Assembly (NCBI GenBank): GCA_003344405.1
Contig: NOWV01000258.1
Location: 19,824-83,823, forward strand
DNA: 64,000 nucleotides
Reading direction: 5' to 3'
DNA from: Trichoplax sp. H2
Taxonomy: Eukaryota > Placozoa > Uniplacotomia > Trichoplacea
Part shown: piece after piece, positions 26,115-41,100 of the stretch
Layout of the letters: each line of letters opens with the position of its first letter
How positions within the stretch are numbered: the stretch's first letter is position 1
The notes under the pieces: model-generated
Databases searched by the model: none
Told to the model about the DNA's origin: nothing
What the model saw: only the letters and a program-made list of their open reading frames with translations
Position numbers and translations under genes: made by a program

Positions 26115-29100
26115 CTATAAATTGAGAATAAATGATTATTTTATAAGTGATGATGGCGTAAAAATACTCTTATAGCTCAAATTTGGCTTTCATACGATAT
26201 ATTCATATAGACTAGTTAGAGAAAGTTTGCAAGTCCTAATAATTTGGCTTTTATAAAATATGTTCATATAGACTAGTTAAAGAAAGCTGTATTTCTTACT
26301 AGTTTGGCCTTTATGAGACATGTTCACGTAGACTAGTTAAAGAGAGCTTGCAGTCCCTACGGTACTAATTTAGCTTTTATAAGATAAACCCGTGTAGACT
26401 GGTTAGAAAGAGCTTGAAAGCTCTACTGTTCGCCTTTTATAAGGTATACTCATGTAGACTAGTCAGAGAGAGCGTGAAACTCCTACTAATTTGTGTTACT
26501 GTCAATAGGATACGTTCCTACACACTAGTTAGAGCTAAATATTCCTAAAACGGTTCCAATGTAGGATGTATAAAATACATCCAGCATCTAGTCCTACAGT
26601 ATATCTATGTAGATCAGCTAACTATAGCGATAAGATTCAAATTTAAGACTAGCTAGTCATACCTTGTTGTTGTCTTTTAAAATTGGTAAGGAATAGGTAC
26701 TTGCGTGAATCGTTTCCTGACTACCGTTATTACCATTGGATTTTTTTCTATCAGTGGATTTAATTCGATTAAGTTCTGAACTTAAATGATGAATAACATC
26801 GTCTTTTTGAGAGTTGCCCTTTTGTAAATCATTGAGTCGATTCTATTGCAAAAGAAGAATAATGAATTAGAACAGCTCTATTTTGATCGCTGGCTATGGC
26901 ATTGATTGCCCGTATTTACACTATTACAGGGTTGGATATTCTAATGGAAAGTTTAAATTCTTACCGCGTAAATGCTTTCAACGTCTTCTTTATCCTTTTC
27001 AGCTTGAATTCTATCTTTTGATTCAGCGTCTAGTTGAATTTTGAGTTCATCGTTTTCTTTTACTAATTCGTCATAGCGTCGATTAAGGTATGTCCAATTT
27101 TCCTGTAATTGATTGTATTCATGGCGAATGATTGCATCGTCCTTTTCATAATTTTCTACTTGTTTCTGTAGCTTGTCACGATCATTTTCCACCATTTGCA
27201 ATCGATGTAATTTAGCTTGTAAGGAAAGATTTTGCTGTACAATATCTTCATTTTCTTGTTCAATCTCGTGTAAATGTTCTAATTGTGCACGAAGGGAAGT
27301 AATTTCATTCAGGGCATCTACTAATTCTAAGTGTTGCACTTCTTTTTCTTCTAATTTCTCCTTTAATAAATTGCGTTCTTGCTCGGCAGCAACTCGATTA
27401 GCTAGTTCGCTCTGAAATTGTACGATCGATTGCATCATTAGCTATTCCTATTTCTTAAATATCGTAGATTACTGGCTATAATTCATCGCGCTCAATCTGT
27501 ATTCATCATTACTATTGATGTCCTTAGTAAAAATTAGCTATGATACATTACTTACTTGTAAGGAAGAAATCTTATAATTCATCTGGTCGCTATCGGCTAG
27601 CATATCTTCCAAGACTTTCATTTTGGACTTGAGTAAATTATTCTCATCTTCAATGGTTTCCGTCAATACTAATTTAGACTTTAATTCACTATTATCTCGT
27701 ACAACATCGTCATATAAGGCAACTTTTGCTTTCAGATAGTTTGCCTCATCAACAGATACATTGGATTGCGATTGCTGCTGAACCTCAGGGAAATTCTTAT
27801 CCAATTCTTGCATTTTATCTCGAAGCTGTTGATTTTCAGCTGTAATTTCCGCTAGCTCATCTTTAAGACTTTCAAATTCACTAATTGTCGCTTGATTTTC
27901 CTTTAACTTTTCCCGTAATTCCTCGATCTCTTGCAATATTTTGCTATTGTCATTGCGATACGTTGGATCGTTAATAGAATATAAAGCTGATCTCAATCGT
28001 CGAATTTCTTCTTCAGCTGTATTCGTCATTCGACGCCAATAATCAATCATATGTTGTTGATTTTTAAATTCTTCATCATCAGTATTGCCCTTCTTCTTCT
28101 GCTTAGCCATCTAATACAACAAGTGTACGTTAAAAACAGACACTATTTTATCCACGCATAGATTGGTTTAATATGAGTAAGCGCACTTCTAGCATGCAAT
28201 TATAGAATTAATTATGAGTAAAATTCAATTACAAGATCAACAAACCTCATCACGTAGGCTATCTAATTCTTTATTTTTAGCTTGAACTTCCTTTTGCAAA
28301 TTATAGATGACACTTAATGCAGATTCGTCCATCGTTGGATTATAAATTGGTTCTGGTGCCTTTTTCTCCAGCTGCAAGTAAATTCAAAAAAGTCAATAAC
28401 AAAACTAGTAACGTCTACTTAAATACCAATCATCAAGGCACAAATAGAAAATGTTTACCTTGGTCTTAAATAACTTATTTTCTTTATCTTTTACTGCTTT
28501 TTCAAGTGTGATTACTTTATCCTTGATAAGATTATAATCAGACTTGGAAATGTACAGCATATCAAGACGATCCAATTCGGAAATGGGAGCTGTTGCTGGA
28601 TAAACATTTTCCATGACTTGTGTACAGTCAAATTGGCTACCAAAATCTTGAGGCTGCGGTCCAATATGAGTGATTTTAGGAGTTGCCCATTTGGTATTGG
28701 AAGAATCTAAAGTTGGAGGATTAGCAGTAGGCAGTGCTGGTGGTAAAATATTAAGTGGTAACAATTTATCAGAACTACTATTAGCATAAGCAGCAGCAAG
28801 CGGCGTAGCACTATCAGCAACTACATCAGCTTTAACAATATTCGATTCTATAGGAACTAAATGTTGTTCTTTTGGATCGACATGAGCTAAAATTAAATCT
28901 GGCTCTTCCGATATTGGCAAAGTTTGTGCCTCGGCTTCGATCTTTGTAGGTGGATCAAGAGTCTGGCATTCTGCTTCGATCGTGGCTTCCATCTTATCAG
29001 GTTTGTCAAGGGTTTGGCATTCTACTTCTACCATAGCTTCGATCCTATCAGGTTGATGAAGGGTTTGGTATTCCACCTCTGCCACCTTTGGCTCATCTTC

Positions 29101-32100
29101 TTCAGGAATATTCATGATGCGAGACAAGAGATTTTCTGTAATCGTGGTGGCTTGATGGACTTTAGTTTCTAATCCATCTAATGATTCAGCAGTAATAGCA
29201 TGCTCTATTATAAATGATCTATCTTTCTTCATGGCTGATTCTGGTTTTGTTTGTATAGAATATTCACTACCGTCGAGAACACTTCCAGCGATAGCTACTA
29301 TGCTATATTGATCATTCTCGCTAACTAAATCTAACCCATGCTCCCTAGTAGCGTCCATTTCAGCTAAAGCATCGGAAATGGCATCGGAAACAATACTGTG
29401 AATGGTACTGTCTAAGTTTTCTTCGTTTTCCGTTTTCTCTTCTACTTTTGCTAACGGTTGAGATTTGACACCTGATGCATTTCTAAAGGTGTCCATAACC
29501 GAATTTAAGATTTGATCAGCCATTGCACTACATAAATCTTGCAATCTTGGACTTGTTTGTGCTGGTCCATCAACATTTTGCACTACTTCTTTTTCAGCTG
29601 GATCAGAAATAATGGTCGAATGTGCTGCACCATCATCATCTTTTTCAAACATAATCGGACATGGACGGTCTTTTAGTTCTTCAATTTCTTCGCGCATTTC
29701 ATGAAGATGACTAATAATATCATATAAATTTTGGATAACACCAGCTTTGATTTCTTTATCCATTGCATTGCTATCGGTAAATTTAACAACACGATCCAGT
29801 TTCTGTTGTAATTCATCAGTTCGATTTTGTGTAGCAGCAATTTGCTGTTTATAATCGTTATTTTCTTGTTCGATGGCTTTACATTTCTCCTCTACTTCTA
29901 TTAATTTCTCTTCTATTTCTTGCAATTCATTCATTTTATTTTCTTGACTATTTAATCGATTGATTAGATCAGCTTTAGCTTCTTCTGCTTCAGCTACATA
30001 GTCTTGATATTGATGGCGTGCTTGGATTAAGTTCTCTCGTAAATCATCAATATCTCGTTCCATATCCGTGGTTAGGAAATCTTTCTCTCTAAATTTAGCA
30101 TAATCTTGTTGGTATTTAACAATATCCTCTTGTAATGAGCTTGTTGTGAATTCTTTTTCACTTAATAACCGATTTAATTCTTGATAAGAATGGCGTAGAA
30201 CATCAATTTCTTGCGTTGCAACTTCCTTCTCTTTGTTATAGTCCTCTTTGACATAGTCAATCTCATCTTTGGTAGTCATTAATTCACTCTTGGTTTTATT
30301 TAAATCTTCAGCTGTTTCATCAAGTTGTTGTAAAGTTGTTGCTAATGTTTCGGTTAGTGACATTTTAATTTCTTCCAATTGATCGATAGTTTCCCTTGCA
30401 TCTTTTAAATCTGATGATTTCCTACCAGCTAGGCTCTCTAATTCATCCATTTGTGTTTTTAATTCATCATTGGTTTGCATCAATTGATTGAGTTGATCTT
30501 TAGCTTGGCGTAGTTCTTCTGTTAAGGATGATTCACGTTCTTCTCGTTCTTCTTCTAACATCGATAATTGCGATTGGGTTTCCCATAAAGCGTCCTTGGT
30601 TTCAATTTCATCTACTTGTGCATTTTTTAACATACCTTCGAGCTTTCGAATTCTATCACGACTGTTATCTAATTTTTTGCGTATTTGTAATTCTTTCTCG
30701 AAATCAAATCGACGCTGTTCATGTAATTGTTGTAATCGCCTTTCCAATTCAGTTAATCTCTTGCTTTGGACAACATAGAGCTGTTTATAATCTTTTAGTT
30801 CATGGACTTTCTTTTCAGCAATTTCTAAATCTTCCTTCAATAAACGTTCTTGTAGGGATGCTAATTTTTTACTGCCGGTTGATACAGGTGAACGCGATCT
30901 ATGTTGCGAATATTCATCATCGGAGCCACTACTATTTCCTGATCCACTACTAGGACCGCTTAAGTCGCTTTTGGATAGTAACGCTCGCAATTCTTTATTT
31001 TGCCTTTCGTATAATTTCTTCAGCCTTTCCGCTTCAGCTTTGACTGGCTCTAAGTTAGACATTTCTGTTCGCAATTCTAATATTAATTTCTCATCGAATT
31101 CAATCTCACGTTTGAGATTGTAATTTTCAGTTTCTAAATTGAAAATTTGCAACTGTTGTGTATTCTCTTTGGATAAAGATTGCGATAGAGCATCTTGTAT
31201 GGCTGATAATTGCCGATTTAAGTTACCATAATCGGGTAATTTTTGCCACTGATCATCGTCTAAATCGCTTTCATGATGCATGGATTCGAGCTCCTGAATA
31301 CGTTGACAGCAATTTTCTAGCATATATTTCAAATCGGAGTCGGCTTCTTCACATTTTAATTCGTGGAAAATATGGCGACCATCATTTTCAGCTAAAATTT
31401 GTAATGAAACTTGATTTAATTTAGAGCCATATTTATCTTGTAAAGGCTTAAACTCTTCAAAGGATGTCTTGAAAAATTCTTTCATATCCTTCTCATGTTT
31501 ACTTTGTTCAGGCCTGCAGAGCACCTGCAAGAGTGCAATCTTGATAACATTGGTCCAATTGAGGATATTTTCTTGCAATGTTGCTTGTTCTTCTTCCATC
31601 AATTGACTATTTGCTTCTGTTAACGATTTTAGTTGTTCAACAAATTGTTGATGAAGGAATTCTTTGACAGCGGTTTCTTTGGCCATCATCTCTTGATTAC
31701 GTTTCGCTTTCATAATTTCTAAATCGGTTAATTTCTTTTGAGCTTTTCTTAGCCAACGGCGTATTTCTTGATCATAGCTTGTCATTAAATCCACAGGGAA
31801 GACACTATCTAAGATTGTATCAGTCATATCTAAGGCAAATCGGTCAATTAGCATGGCATCGAAAGGACTACTAATGCCTTTAACGTGTTGTTCCCTTTCT
31901 AGATTGATGGTAGGCAATTCCTCATGATCAGGTCCAAATTCAAATTCTCGTTCAATAATTAAGGAAAGTTCCTCTTCTTTACCGCCAAAGCTTAATGGGC
32001 TAGATGAATCAACTATCATTTGGCCTAAGCCAATTTTCGAGCTTGAAACAGGAGCAAATGAGCCTGATTCCATCTTGGTTAAGTAATACTGCTGTGATGA

Positions 32101-35100
32101 AATTGGTGTATATTTTTCCTCATCAGGAATACTACCAATCTCCTTATTCAGTGAATCACTGACAGCAGTATGGAACATAGTATCGGTTTTATTAATTAAT
32201 TTAGAGCTGTAAATTTGTTCTGATGTTGGTGTAGCTGCAGAAACAGAAGTTAATGTGTCTGCACTATCATTCAATGATAAATCGTCAGGAGCACTGGCGA
32301 TTTTTGTATCACTATCTTGCGTAAGCTTGGCATCTACGTAATTAGAGATGGGTAAGGCAATAGCGAAAGGAAGCATTAGCAAAGAAAAGAGCGAAGCAAG
32401 GAGAGCAAATAAAGTTGAGCAAAGTATGCAGGGCAAAGCAAGCTAAGCAAAGCATGTTAGCAAAGCAAGCTGAGCTCAGCAAATTGAGCAAAGCAAGCCG
32501 AGCAATGCAAGCTGAGTAAAACAAGTGGAATAAAATTGCTACTACTTGAAATTTACCTTTACTCCATTCAATTTCATACGAGGATCCTGCTGGCGTTTGC
32601 GTCGAGCTAGTTTGGATGGATGTCGGATTGATGAAATATTCGTACTTATCTAAGTTAATACTACCGCTCTAGTTTAGCGTTAAAAAATTGAATTAGAAAT
32701 AGACGATATCATGGTCAAGGCATACAATGATGATACCTTATGGTTGTGTAGAAAGAATTGCAAGATTACCTTAATATCGCTATTCATGCTGTCGATTGCT
32801 GATCTCAATTGGCTATTCTCACGCTGGAGCTCTTCCTGTTGAGCTACAGTCAGTATTTTCCCTCGAGTTTGTTGATGGATCTCTTTGCGCATTGTGTCAA
32901 TTTCTCCTCGTAATCGATTAACATGATGCTTTAATCGATCATTTTCATTTTCTAATTCTGATATTTTATTGGCTTCTTTTGCATTTTCAGCCATGGCTTG
33001 ATAAAACTACAGGAATATGTTACCGAGCGATAATCAGAAAAGCTGGAATATAATAACTAAAATGATTCTACATCACTCATGATAACAACTTTTACCTTAA
33101 TTTGCCCTTCTAAATCAGCGATTTTGCACATAAATTCTTCTTCAATTATTGCTAATTCTTTTAGTTGTTCTTTTGCTGATGTAGCATCGATAGAGTAAGG
33201 AGCATCAAAGAAATCATTGCGAAGTAATTCTTGTAGTTGATCCTTCAGACGGAGTTCGCAATCTTTCAAGTCGACAAGTTTACTTTCGATTTGTGGATGG
33301 AGATTTTTCTTGCTGTCATCTTTGGAAGTTTCAGTTGGATCTTGTTGTGTTCCTGTGCTGGTTGCGTACTGATAGTAGGCAAACTGCAATGATAGGCAAG
33401 GTATTAAAAACCAACTATCATCTATTCAAGTTAAGGATTGATTTCGCTTACCTTGAGAGAATCTTCTAAGTTTTGAATCTGGCTGATTAAGTCTCCCTCA
33501 ATAGCTTCTAATTCATGGATTCTATTAATCAGTGTAGTGACTCTTTCTGGATCATCTAATCCTTGTAAGTTACTCTCTTGAGTTAAATAGGCGAGTTCTG
33601 CACGTAGAGAATTCTCCGATGCTTTCAATTCATGAAGGTGTTGATCTGCATCTGCTGCTGCAATATGTATCTCCGTATCGGAGTCGATAGGCCCATAAGC
33701 CTGGTCGGTAATAGAATTTTTGCCAGATTTATCGCTGCTACTTGAAGTATTATTTTGGAAAAAGGCAAACTGTTTGCCGCCAAGAATAGAAATATTAGTT
33801 TCTACTTATCGCTAAAGTAGAATTAAACTTATAGCAACTAATCAACTTGTAAGTAAAATAATAGCAGTAATATTAATTTGTACTTATAGTCGAAGTAGAA
33901 TCAACATACTGTAGCATCAATAGTAATATTAGCTTATACTTATACAGCTAAAGTAGAATCAGCTTACTCCAACTATTCAACTAGTGAGCAAAGTAATAAC
34001 AGTAATAATAATTTATACTTATAGTTGAAGTAGAAGTAACTTATTACAGTAATAACAGCAACATTACTTTATATCTAGAGCAGCAGTAGAGTCAACATAC
34101 TCCAACTATTCAACTGTTAGGTAAAGTAATAGCGCAATATTAGTTTATACTTATAGATGAAGTAGAATTAACTTACTGTAGTAGTAATAGTAATATTAGT
34201 TTATACTTAGAGCCAAAGTAGAATCAACTTTCTCCAACTACTCAACTAATGAGTAAAGAAGTAACAGCAATATTAATTTATACCTAGAGCTGAAGTAACT
34301 ACTGTAACTATTCAGCTAACGAGTAAAGTAATAACAATGATATTAGTTTATACTTATAACTAAAGTAGAATCAATTTACTGTAACTAGTCAAATAGTCAG
34401 TAAATGAATTTACCTTGAGTGATTCTTCCAAGTGCTTATTAACATCTTCCAGTTCAGCAATTTTCGACTCATATTCCTGTGTTAAGCGTTTATAATCTTC
34501 AATAGCTGATTGTTCATTCTTATAGCGAATACTGTCATGTAGTTCAGCTTCGAAATCGTCATCTATATCTTCAGTGGAAATAATTTCTCCCGTTGAGACT
34601 TCGGATGCTTTTTCCAATTCCTGGAACTACATAGATGATGACAAAATAAAATAAAATGAATTTCTTTACTATCATTTCGATATCATCAAATTGCCAAGTT
34701 ATCTTTGATAATAATTAACTACAAAAAAGAAATATTCAATTTGTGGAACATTATTGCAATAGCCTGGATAACCATTTTTTTACTAATGATTAACTAACAA
34801 CAAGATACAAGAAATGATCCACTGGAATATTATTCCAATACCCTAAATAATCATTTTCCTATAGTCAATTAAAATAACCTGAATAGTCTCTTTTAAATCA
34901 TCCACTTCTTCGTGAAGTGTACTTTTATTTCGTTGCAGTTCATCAATTCGATGTGCTAAGGATGCAACCAATTCATCGTCCTGTCTACGTTGATTTTTTT
35001 CAGTCAAGAGCAATTTCAATTGCTCATTAAGGTTAGCATTGATGTCTTCAAGTTTCTGTAAACGCTGCAATAGAAAAGATTTCTCGTCAGTCAACACAAC

Positions 35101-38100
35101 GAAAAGAGAACTTTATTGTTTATTTTTTTACTTAACGATAACAAGGGCAATAATGTATAAATGATCAAACAAATAGAATGATGATGATGGTAAATCCTAC
35201 CTCTAGCAGCTTTTCACGTTCTTCAGGAACAGCAGGAGCAGCTTTTGCTTCATCCGCAGATCCTCCTAGCATTTCCATAGCTCGATCAGGTACGATAATA
35301 TCTTCTACAACAGGAGACTCCTTGAATATGAAAAACACAATAATTAAAAATCATCCTTAAAGACACCTAAATACTCCATGATAGTCATTAATCCTTTTAA
35401 AATAACCTTCGTTTTATTTATAAGCTCAAAATTACCTTGTTTAGTTTCCTTTCTAGTTCTTGTATTTTAGCTTTAAGTACCGCTTCTGATACTTCTAAAA
35501 CTTGTAGACGTTCCTTTAGAGATTGGACATTCTCTTGATCGAAATTTTTTTCTTCTAGTTTATTAAGACGGGCGCGTAAGACAGTAATAATCGCTACATT
35601 CTGTATATTTTCATCACGCAAAGCTTCAAGTTTTTCTTTTAAGGCAATTTCATTCGGGGATGGATATTCCGGCTGCTGTGGAGTTTGTGTATCGATAGAT
35701 TCTTGAGTAAGTTTCTCCAAATCAATTTGGCCCTAATGTATAGAATAAAAGCAACATTAGCTATAGTATAACTAGGCAAAACTCAAAAGCACAAGAGTTA
35801 GGCTTTTAAACGACATGATTTATTTTTAGAATAGCAAACATTGACTGTAAACTACTCACACTATTTCAAGATATTAACTCTGTTGAAAGGACCAACGTTT
35901 AAAAATAAAGGACAACGAACGATCGTTTTTAAATATTTTTATGCTACCGATCGATATGTTAAAGCTATGAAACGTTGAATGAATTCATGAATATTAGTAA
36001 AAGTAATTGCATTTTTTAAAGCCAGATTTAAACTGTCAATTAATGCAACTGTAAAACGATATCTTATATAGCCTTCGGCTACTTTTTCACTTAAACCATA
36101 TGGTTGAATGACGAAAGCATATGTGTAATATATTTATATTTAGAAAGATGATAAAGGAAATCAATCATCTCGGAAAACTCCCCAATCTATTCATACATCG
36201 CCAAAATTTGCCGGCAAAGATTAGGTAATGATCATGTTTTCTATGAGCTAATGAGCATGCATACAGCTTATACTAGACTTAAATATAAGCGAAATATAAA
36301 CTCATGGTAATAAAGTATTACTGAATTGGTCTGGATCAGGATATAAAATGATAAGAGATCTTTATATTTAAACGAAATTTTAAGGTGGGATATTTACAAC
36401 TGCATGGATCACTATTGGGCATTAGAACGTATATAAAATGCAAGATTCTGATAATAAAGTATTTTCAAATTCATCGATATGGAGAAGCAAAATGATAAAT
36501 AGAATATAGCTGGATACCACTACGCAGATCGCAATATGCGTATGGCATTAGGATGTAAAATCCAGGTAATTAAGTGTGGCATATTGCATTAAAATGTAAG
36601 TGGAATACAAAGCTTAGATAATAAAGTGCAGCTCATTTTGCCTCTATCGAGATGCAAAGCAATAAGCAATTTTCGATTACGAGAGGACATTGCTATACCA
36701 ACTGAAAGCAGTCTTTGCCATAAAGTATGTGGTATAATAACGGCTGATTATTAACTGATATTAAATGCTATTTCACGAAGAGATAGAATTGCATAGACAG
36801 GATAACTGAATTGCACGTGTAATTTAGTTATAATGGAAGAAATTAAAATAGCTTGCGCGCCATTGTAGGAAGATATATGCATATTGCTATGCTTAACATT
36901 AAAATTCAATATTAAAGTCGGCAGCATTAGATAGCCAAAGATTAAATCGATGATAAAGAAAGTAGACTACAGATATTAATGGATTCTATTCACTCCCACG
37001 TAAGAGCAATTTGCGAATGAAATCAACTAATTTATTTACCGGTTGATCTTCGGAAGTAAGATCGACTTGCTGACTACCATCCACAACTTGATCATGATCC
37101 GATGTAAAGTCAGATGCTTCTTTTTCACTAGCTAATTGATAATAGGTAAACTAGAAGAAACAAAAGATATAAATCACAAGCCATCGTTATTTCAACTTGT
37201 CGATGGTTTTGCAAATGGTAAGATAGTCCAGCTTTCATGACAAAATCTGTTCTGTATAAGCATAACTTTATTGAAGTAGTTAAGCATCACAATACTATCT
37301 AACTCATCGCTATATCAAGAATTTGCATCTTATGCGAGTATGTAATACCTCTAATTATATCTATCAATCTACACAAATCATGCTAAGCTACAGTGCTGCA
37401 TCTTAATATGACGGTAACTTTATTATAATCGACTTTAATAACATTATTCTCTATATAAATATAAATTCATTTGCCAATTTACCTTGACAGATTCTTCCAC
37501 TGAAGATAGCTCATTTTTCAATGTAGCTTCCTTCGTTTCTAATTCTTCGATACGCTTATTTAAATTAGAAATAATGGATTGATCTTGTTGTAGATGAGCA
37601 TTTTGTGACATGAGCTCTTCAACAGTGGTATTTAATATCTTGCGACGACCGTCCAATTCGGATAATTTAGTAAATAATTGTTGTTTATCCACATCTAATT
37701 CTCGTAGGTCACTGGATAAGCGATTTTTGTCCTCTTTTAATTGATCTAATTCCACCGTAGCATGGACAAGCTCTTCTTCTCGAATATTTAAGGCTTGCTC
37801 GAGCTCGTCGATTCGTTGCTTGTGATCTGCTAATATCTGAGCTAGTGATTTGTTTTCACCGATGGCATTTTGTAATTTTTCTTCCATCTCTTGGCTTGCA
37901 TTTGTCTGCTCTGTGGTAAAAGCTTCTTGAGCTGTATTGCGAGCTAAGGTATCTGCTAATGTTGATTGTAGACGATCTATTTCAGCATTCTTCCCATTCA
38001 TTTCATCCACAAGTTGCTGATATTGATTATCTTTCTTTCCAATCTGATCACTAGTCTGTTGAGCATCATCTTCCAATTCTCGAATGCGATCTTTTAACCC

Positions 38101-41100
38101 TAATTCAGTATTTTGTAAGAGAGCTATTTCAGCATCAAGTTTCCCTTGTGCTTCTATAAGTTGGTTCACTTTATTATCATAAGTATTATTTTCATCTCGT
38201 AATGATGCAATATCTTGATGATAAGTTTCAAGTTGTTCATTTTTCTGCTGCAATTCAGCTTGTAGAGATTGCAATTTTTCTTGATTAGTAATCATCAATT
38301 GTTGCTTTTCATCATCACTACTCCGCGATTGTGATAAAACAGTGGATAGTGCTTCTTTTTCATTTTCCAATTCTTCCAATTGGCGATTTAATTGATTGAC
38401 TTGCTCAATCTTTTCTTGCAAGCTATCCTTAATTTTATTGGTAGCCTCATTTTCTTCTAATAGTAGTAGTTGTTGACGTTGGATTTCCTCATTTAACTCA
38501 TCAATTTTATCATGAAGATTTTCATTTTCTTCCTCTATTTCACCTATTTTATCGTCTAATTCACTTTGTAAAGTTGTGTATTCTTCCACTTTTGCCTTTA
38601 ACATTTCATTTTCAATCTTAATAGAATCAAGAGTAAAAGACAGATTGGTTACTTCTTCAACTTTAGCTGCTAATTGAGCGAGTAGTTCATCATTCTTCGT
38701 CTTCATTGATTCCGCTAATGAAGTTTGATTAGCTAATTCATCTGCTTTAGAACTTAATCCTGTACTAAGCTCTTGTTTTTCAGCATGGATAGAATCCATT
38801 AAGGATGATTGATCCGCTAATTCATTGACTTTGGAGGCTAATTTTTCTTGTAATTCATTGATTTCTTCAGATTGAATTGCTAACTTTTCCACATAAGATT
38901 GATTTTCCTGCTTGAGTACATCTAGTACATCATTACTTTGATCGGATGCTGCAGCAGTAAGAGCTATTTCTTCAGCTTTAGCAGAAAGTTGTTTATTCTC
39001 TTGCATCAATAATTGTATTTCATCATTCTTAGTGCTAATATCATTCTCTAGCTGTTCAATAAATTCACGATCTTCCTCCGATGTCTTTGTCATTTCATTG
39101 ACTTCTTCTGTTAATTCATTTACTTTTCCTAGCAATTGTTGCTCTGAATTTTCTAAATCTTGTATCTTATCGTTATATTGCATTTCTTTATTGGTCATGT
39201 CTTCTACTACAGCAGTTAATCTTTCCTTTTCATTTTGAAGATTATCCACTTCTTGACTATCAGGTTGATCACCCTTAGCTTGCAATTGTTCAGTCAATTT
39301 TTCAATCTGATCATTTTTCGATTGTATATCCGATTGTAGATTAGTAATATCATCTTGGACGTCTTGGTAAGATTCTTGAATTGCAGTAATTTTATTTTGC
39401 AAATCTATTTCAGCTTGAGTTAACCCATCTAGCTCGGTAGTTAACTCAGCATTTTTTAAAAGTACTTGTTCTAGGCTTCCTTTTAATTCAGTATTTTCTT
39501 CTTTCAACTGTTCATAACTATCAATTAATGTCAGCATTTGTTCATCCTTGGATTGAATATCAGCCTTAAGGTCTTCATTTTCTTTAATAATTTCCTGCAA
39601 AGCTTTAGCATAAGTTTCATTATCTTCCAAAACTTGGCTTAAATGTTGCTTCAATTCATCGCTATTCTCATCCGATTGACTTTGATCACTTCCAAAGCTA
39701 GAACCTTTACCTTTCTCTTTCTCATGTAATTGATCTACCAACTCTTGTATTCGTTCTTTCAACAATTTTTCAGATTCTTCAAGATTTGCAATTCGAATTA
39801 AATTTTCTGATTCATTCCTTAATGCAGCAAATTCTTCCTCAATTGTTTTCATATCAGCGGTAGCTTTAGCTAATTCTTCATCTTTCTTTTGCAAAGTAAG
39901 CTCTAATTCTTGCAATTTAAGTAATAATTGTTCATTGAGTTCAGTATGATTTTCTTGATCATCACTAGAGAATCCAGTTGCTGATGAAACACTGCGATAT
40001 TGCTCGATTAATTCGGCAAGATGTTGATCTTTAGCTTCTAATTCTTCCTTCAATGATTCAATTTCATCACGCTGATGAGAAACTACTTCAAAGATACGAG
40101 CATATTCATCGATTAAAGCTTGGACGCGCTCGCTTAATTTAGAATCGACAGTAGCATCATGGCTGAGAAGCTCTTCAATAGCAGTCATATCCTCTAATTT
40201 AGCAACTAATCGAGAATATTCTTCAGTGATCGCTTCATAATGTTGCTTTAATTGGCTACATTCTTCTTCTTTAGTCGCTAAAGTCGATTCTAGTTCCAGT
40301 TTACGCTCACTTTCACTGGTTAATGCATCTCGTAGTTGTTCATTTTGTAGCAATAATTCATCATATTGCTCTTGAGTAACATCGGCAACATTGGGTGGTG
40401 ATGGAGGAGCTTCTACTGTCTGCAATATCGTCGGTATAACTTTCTCTTCGATCACCATTTTACGTGGAGTACTACGGGATGATTCTTCACTTAGGCTACG
40501 ATCACGAGGGGACAACTCGGCTGATGTTGGCTCGCTCTTTAATTTTCGTAGTGTAGCAAGTTTCTCTTCCAGTTCTGATTTACAACTTTCTAATTCATTT
40601 AATTGCCGACCCATTTCTGCGATAACGATGGATAATTCATCAATTTTCTCATGCAGTTGTTGAATTTCCTTCAATAGCGATTGCTTCTCTATTTCTCGTT
40701 TGTTGATATCTTTCTCTTTCTTAGCAATTTCAGATTGGAGTTTATCTGTGCTTTCTTTTTCTTCATCGTAGAGCTTCTGTAGGTTATCTTTTTCTGATTC
40801 ATTATTATTATATTGCATGAATGATAGCTGGAATGGTAGAAATGGATGTTAGCAACATAGACGAGAATTAGAATATAATGAAGTACAGATAGAAGCAAAT
40901 TTTCTGCCCTTCTTATTCATTAGTGCATAGTGTAATGCCTACAATTAGCATCCTTGAAAGCGATATTTTTTCGAGCTCAATTACACTACTGTACTGATCA
41001 ATAATATCATAAAGTAAATGAAATGTTGTAACTATCAATGAAGGCAAAATCTTCTCATAATGAATTGAATCATTAGTGCATGTATCTGACCTTATATTAC

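Noticed and set aside
32326-32524. Hydrophobic Leu/Cys/Ala-rich start of the long minus-strand frame, resembling a signal peptide or membrane segment
   Set aside because: It is read-through of the intronic AGCAAAGCAAGCTG repeat upstream of the acceptor; the real exon begins at 32325 or 32333.
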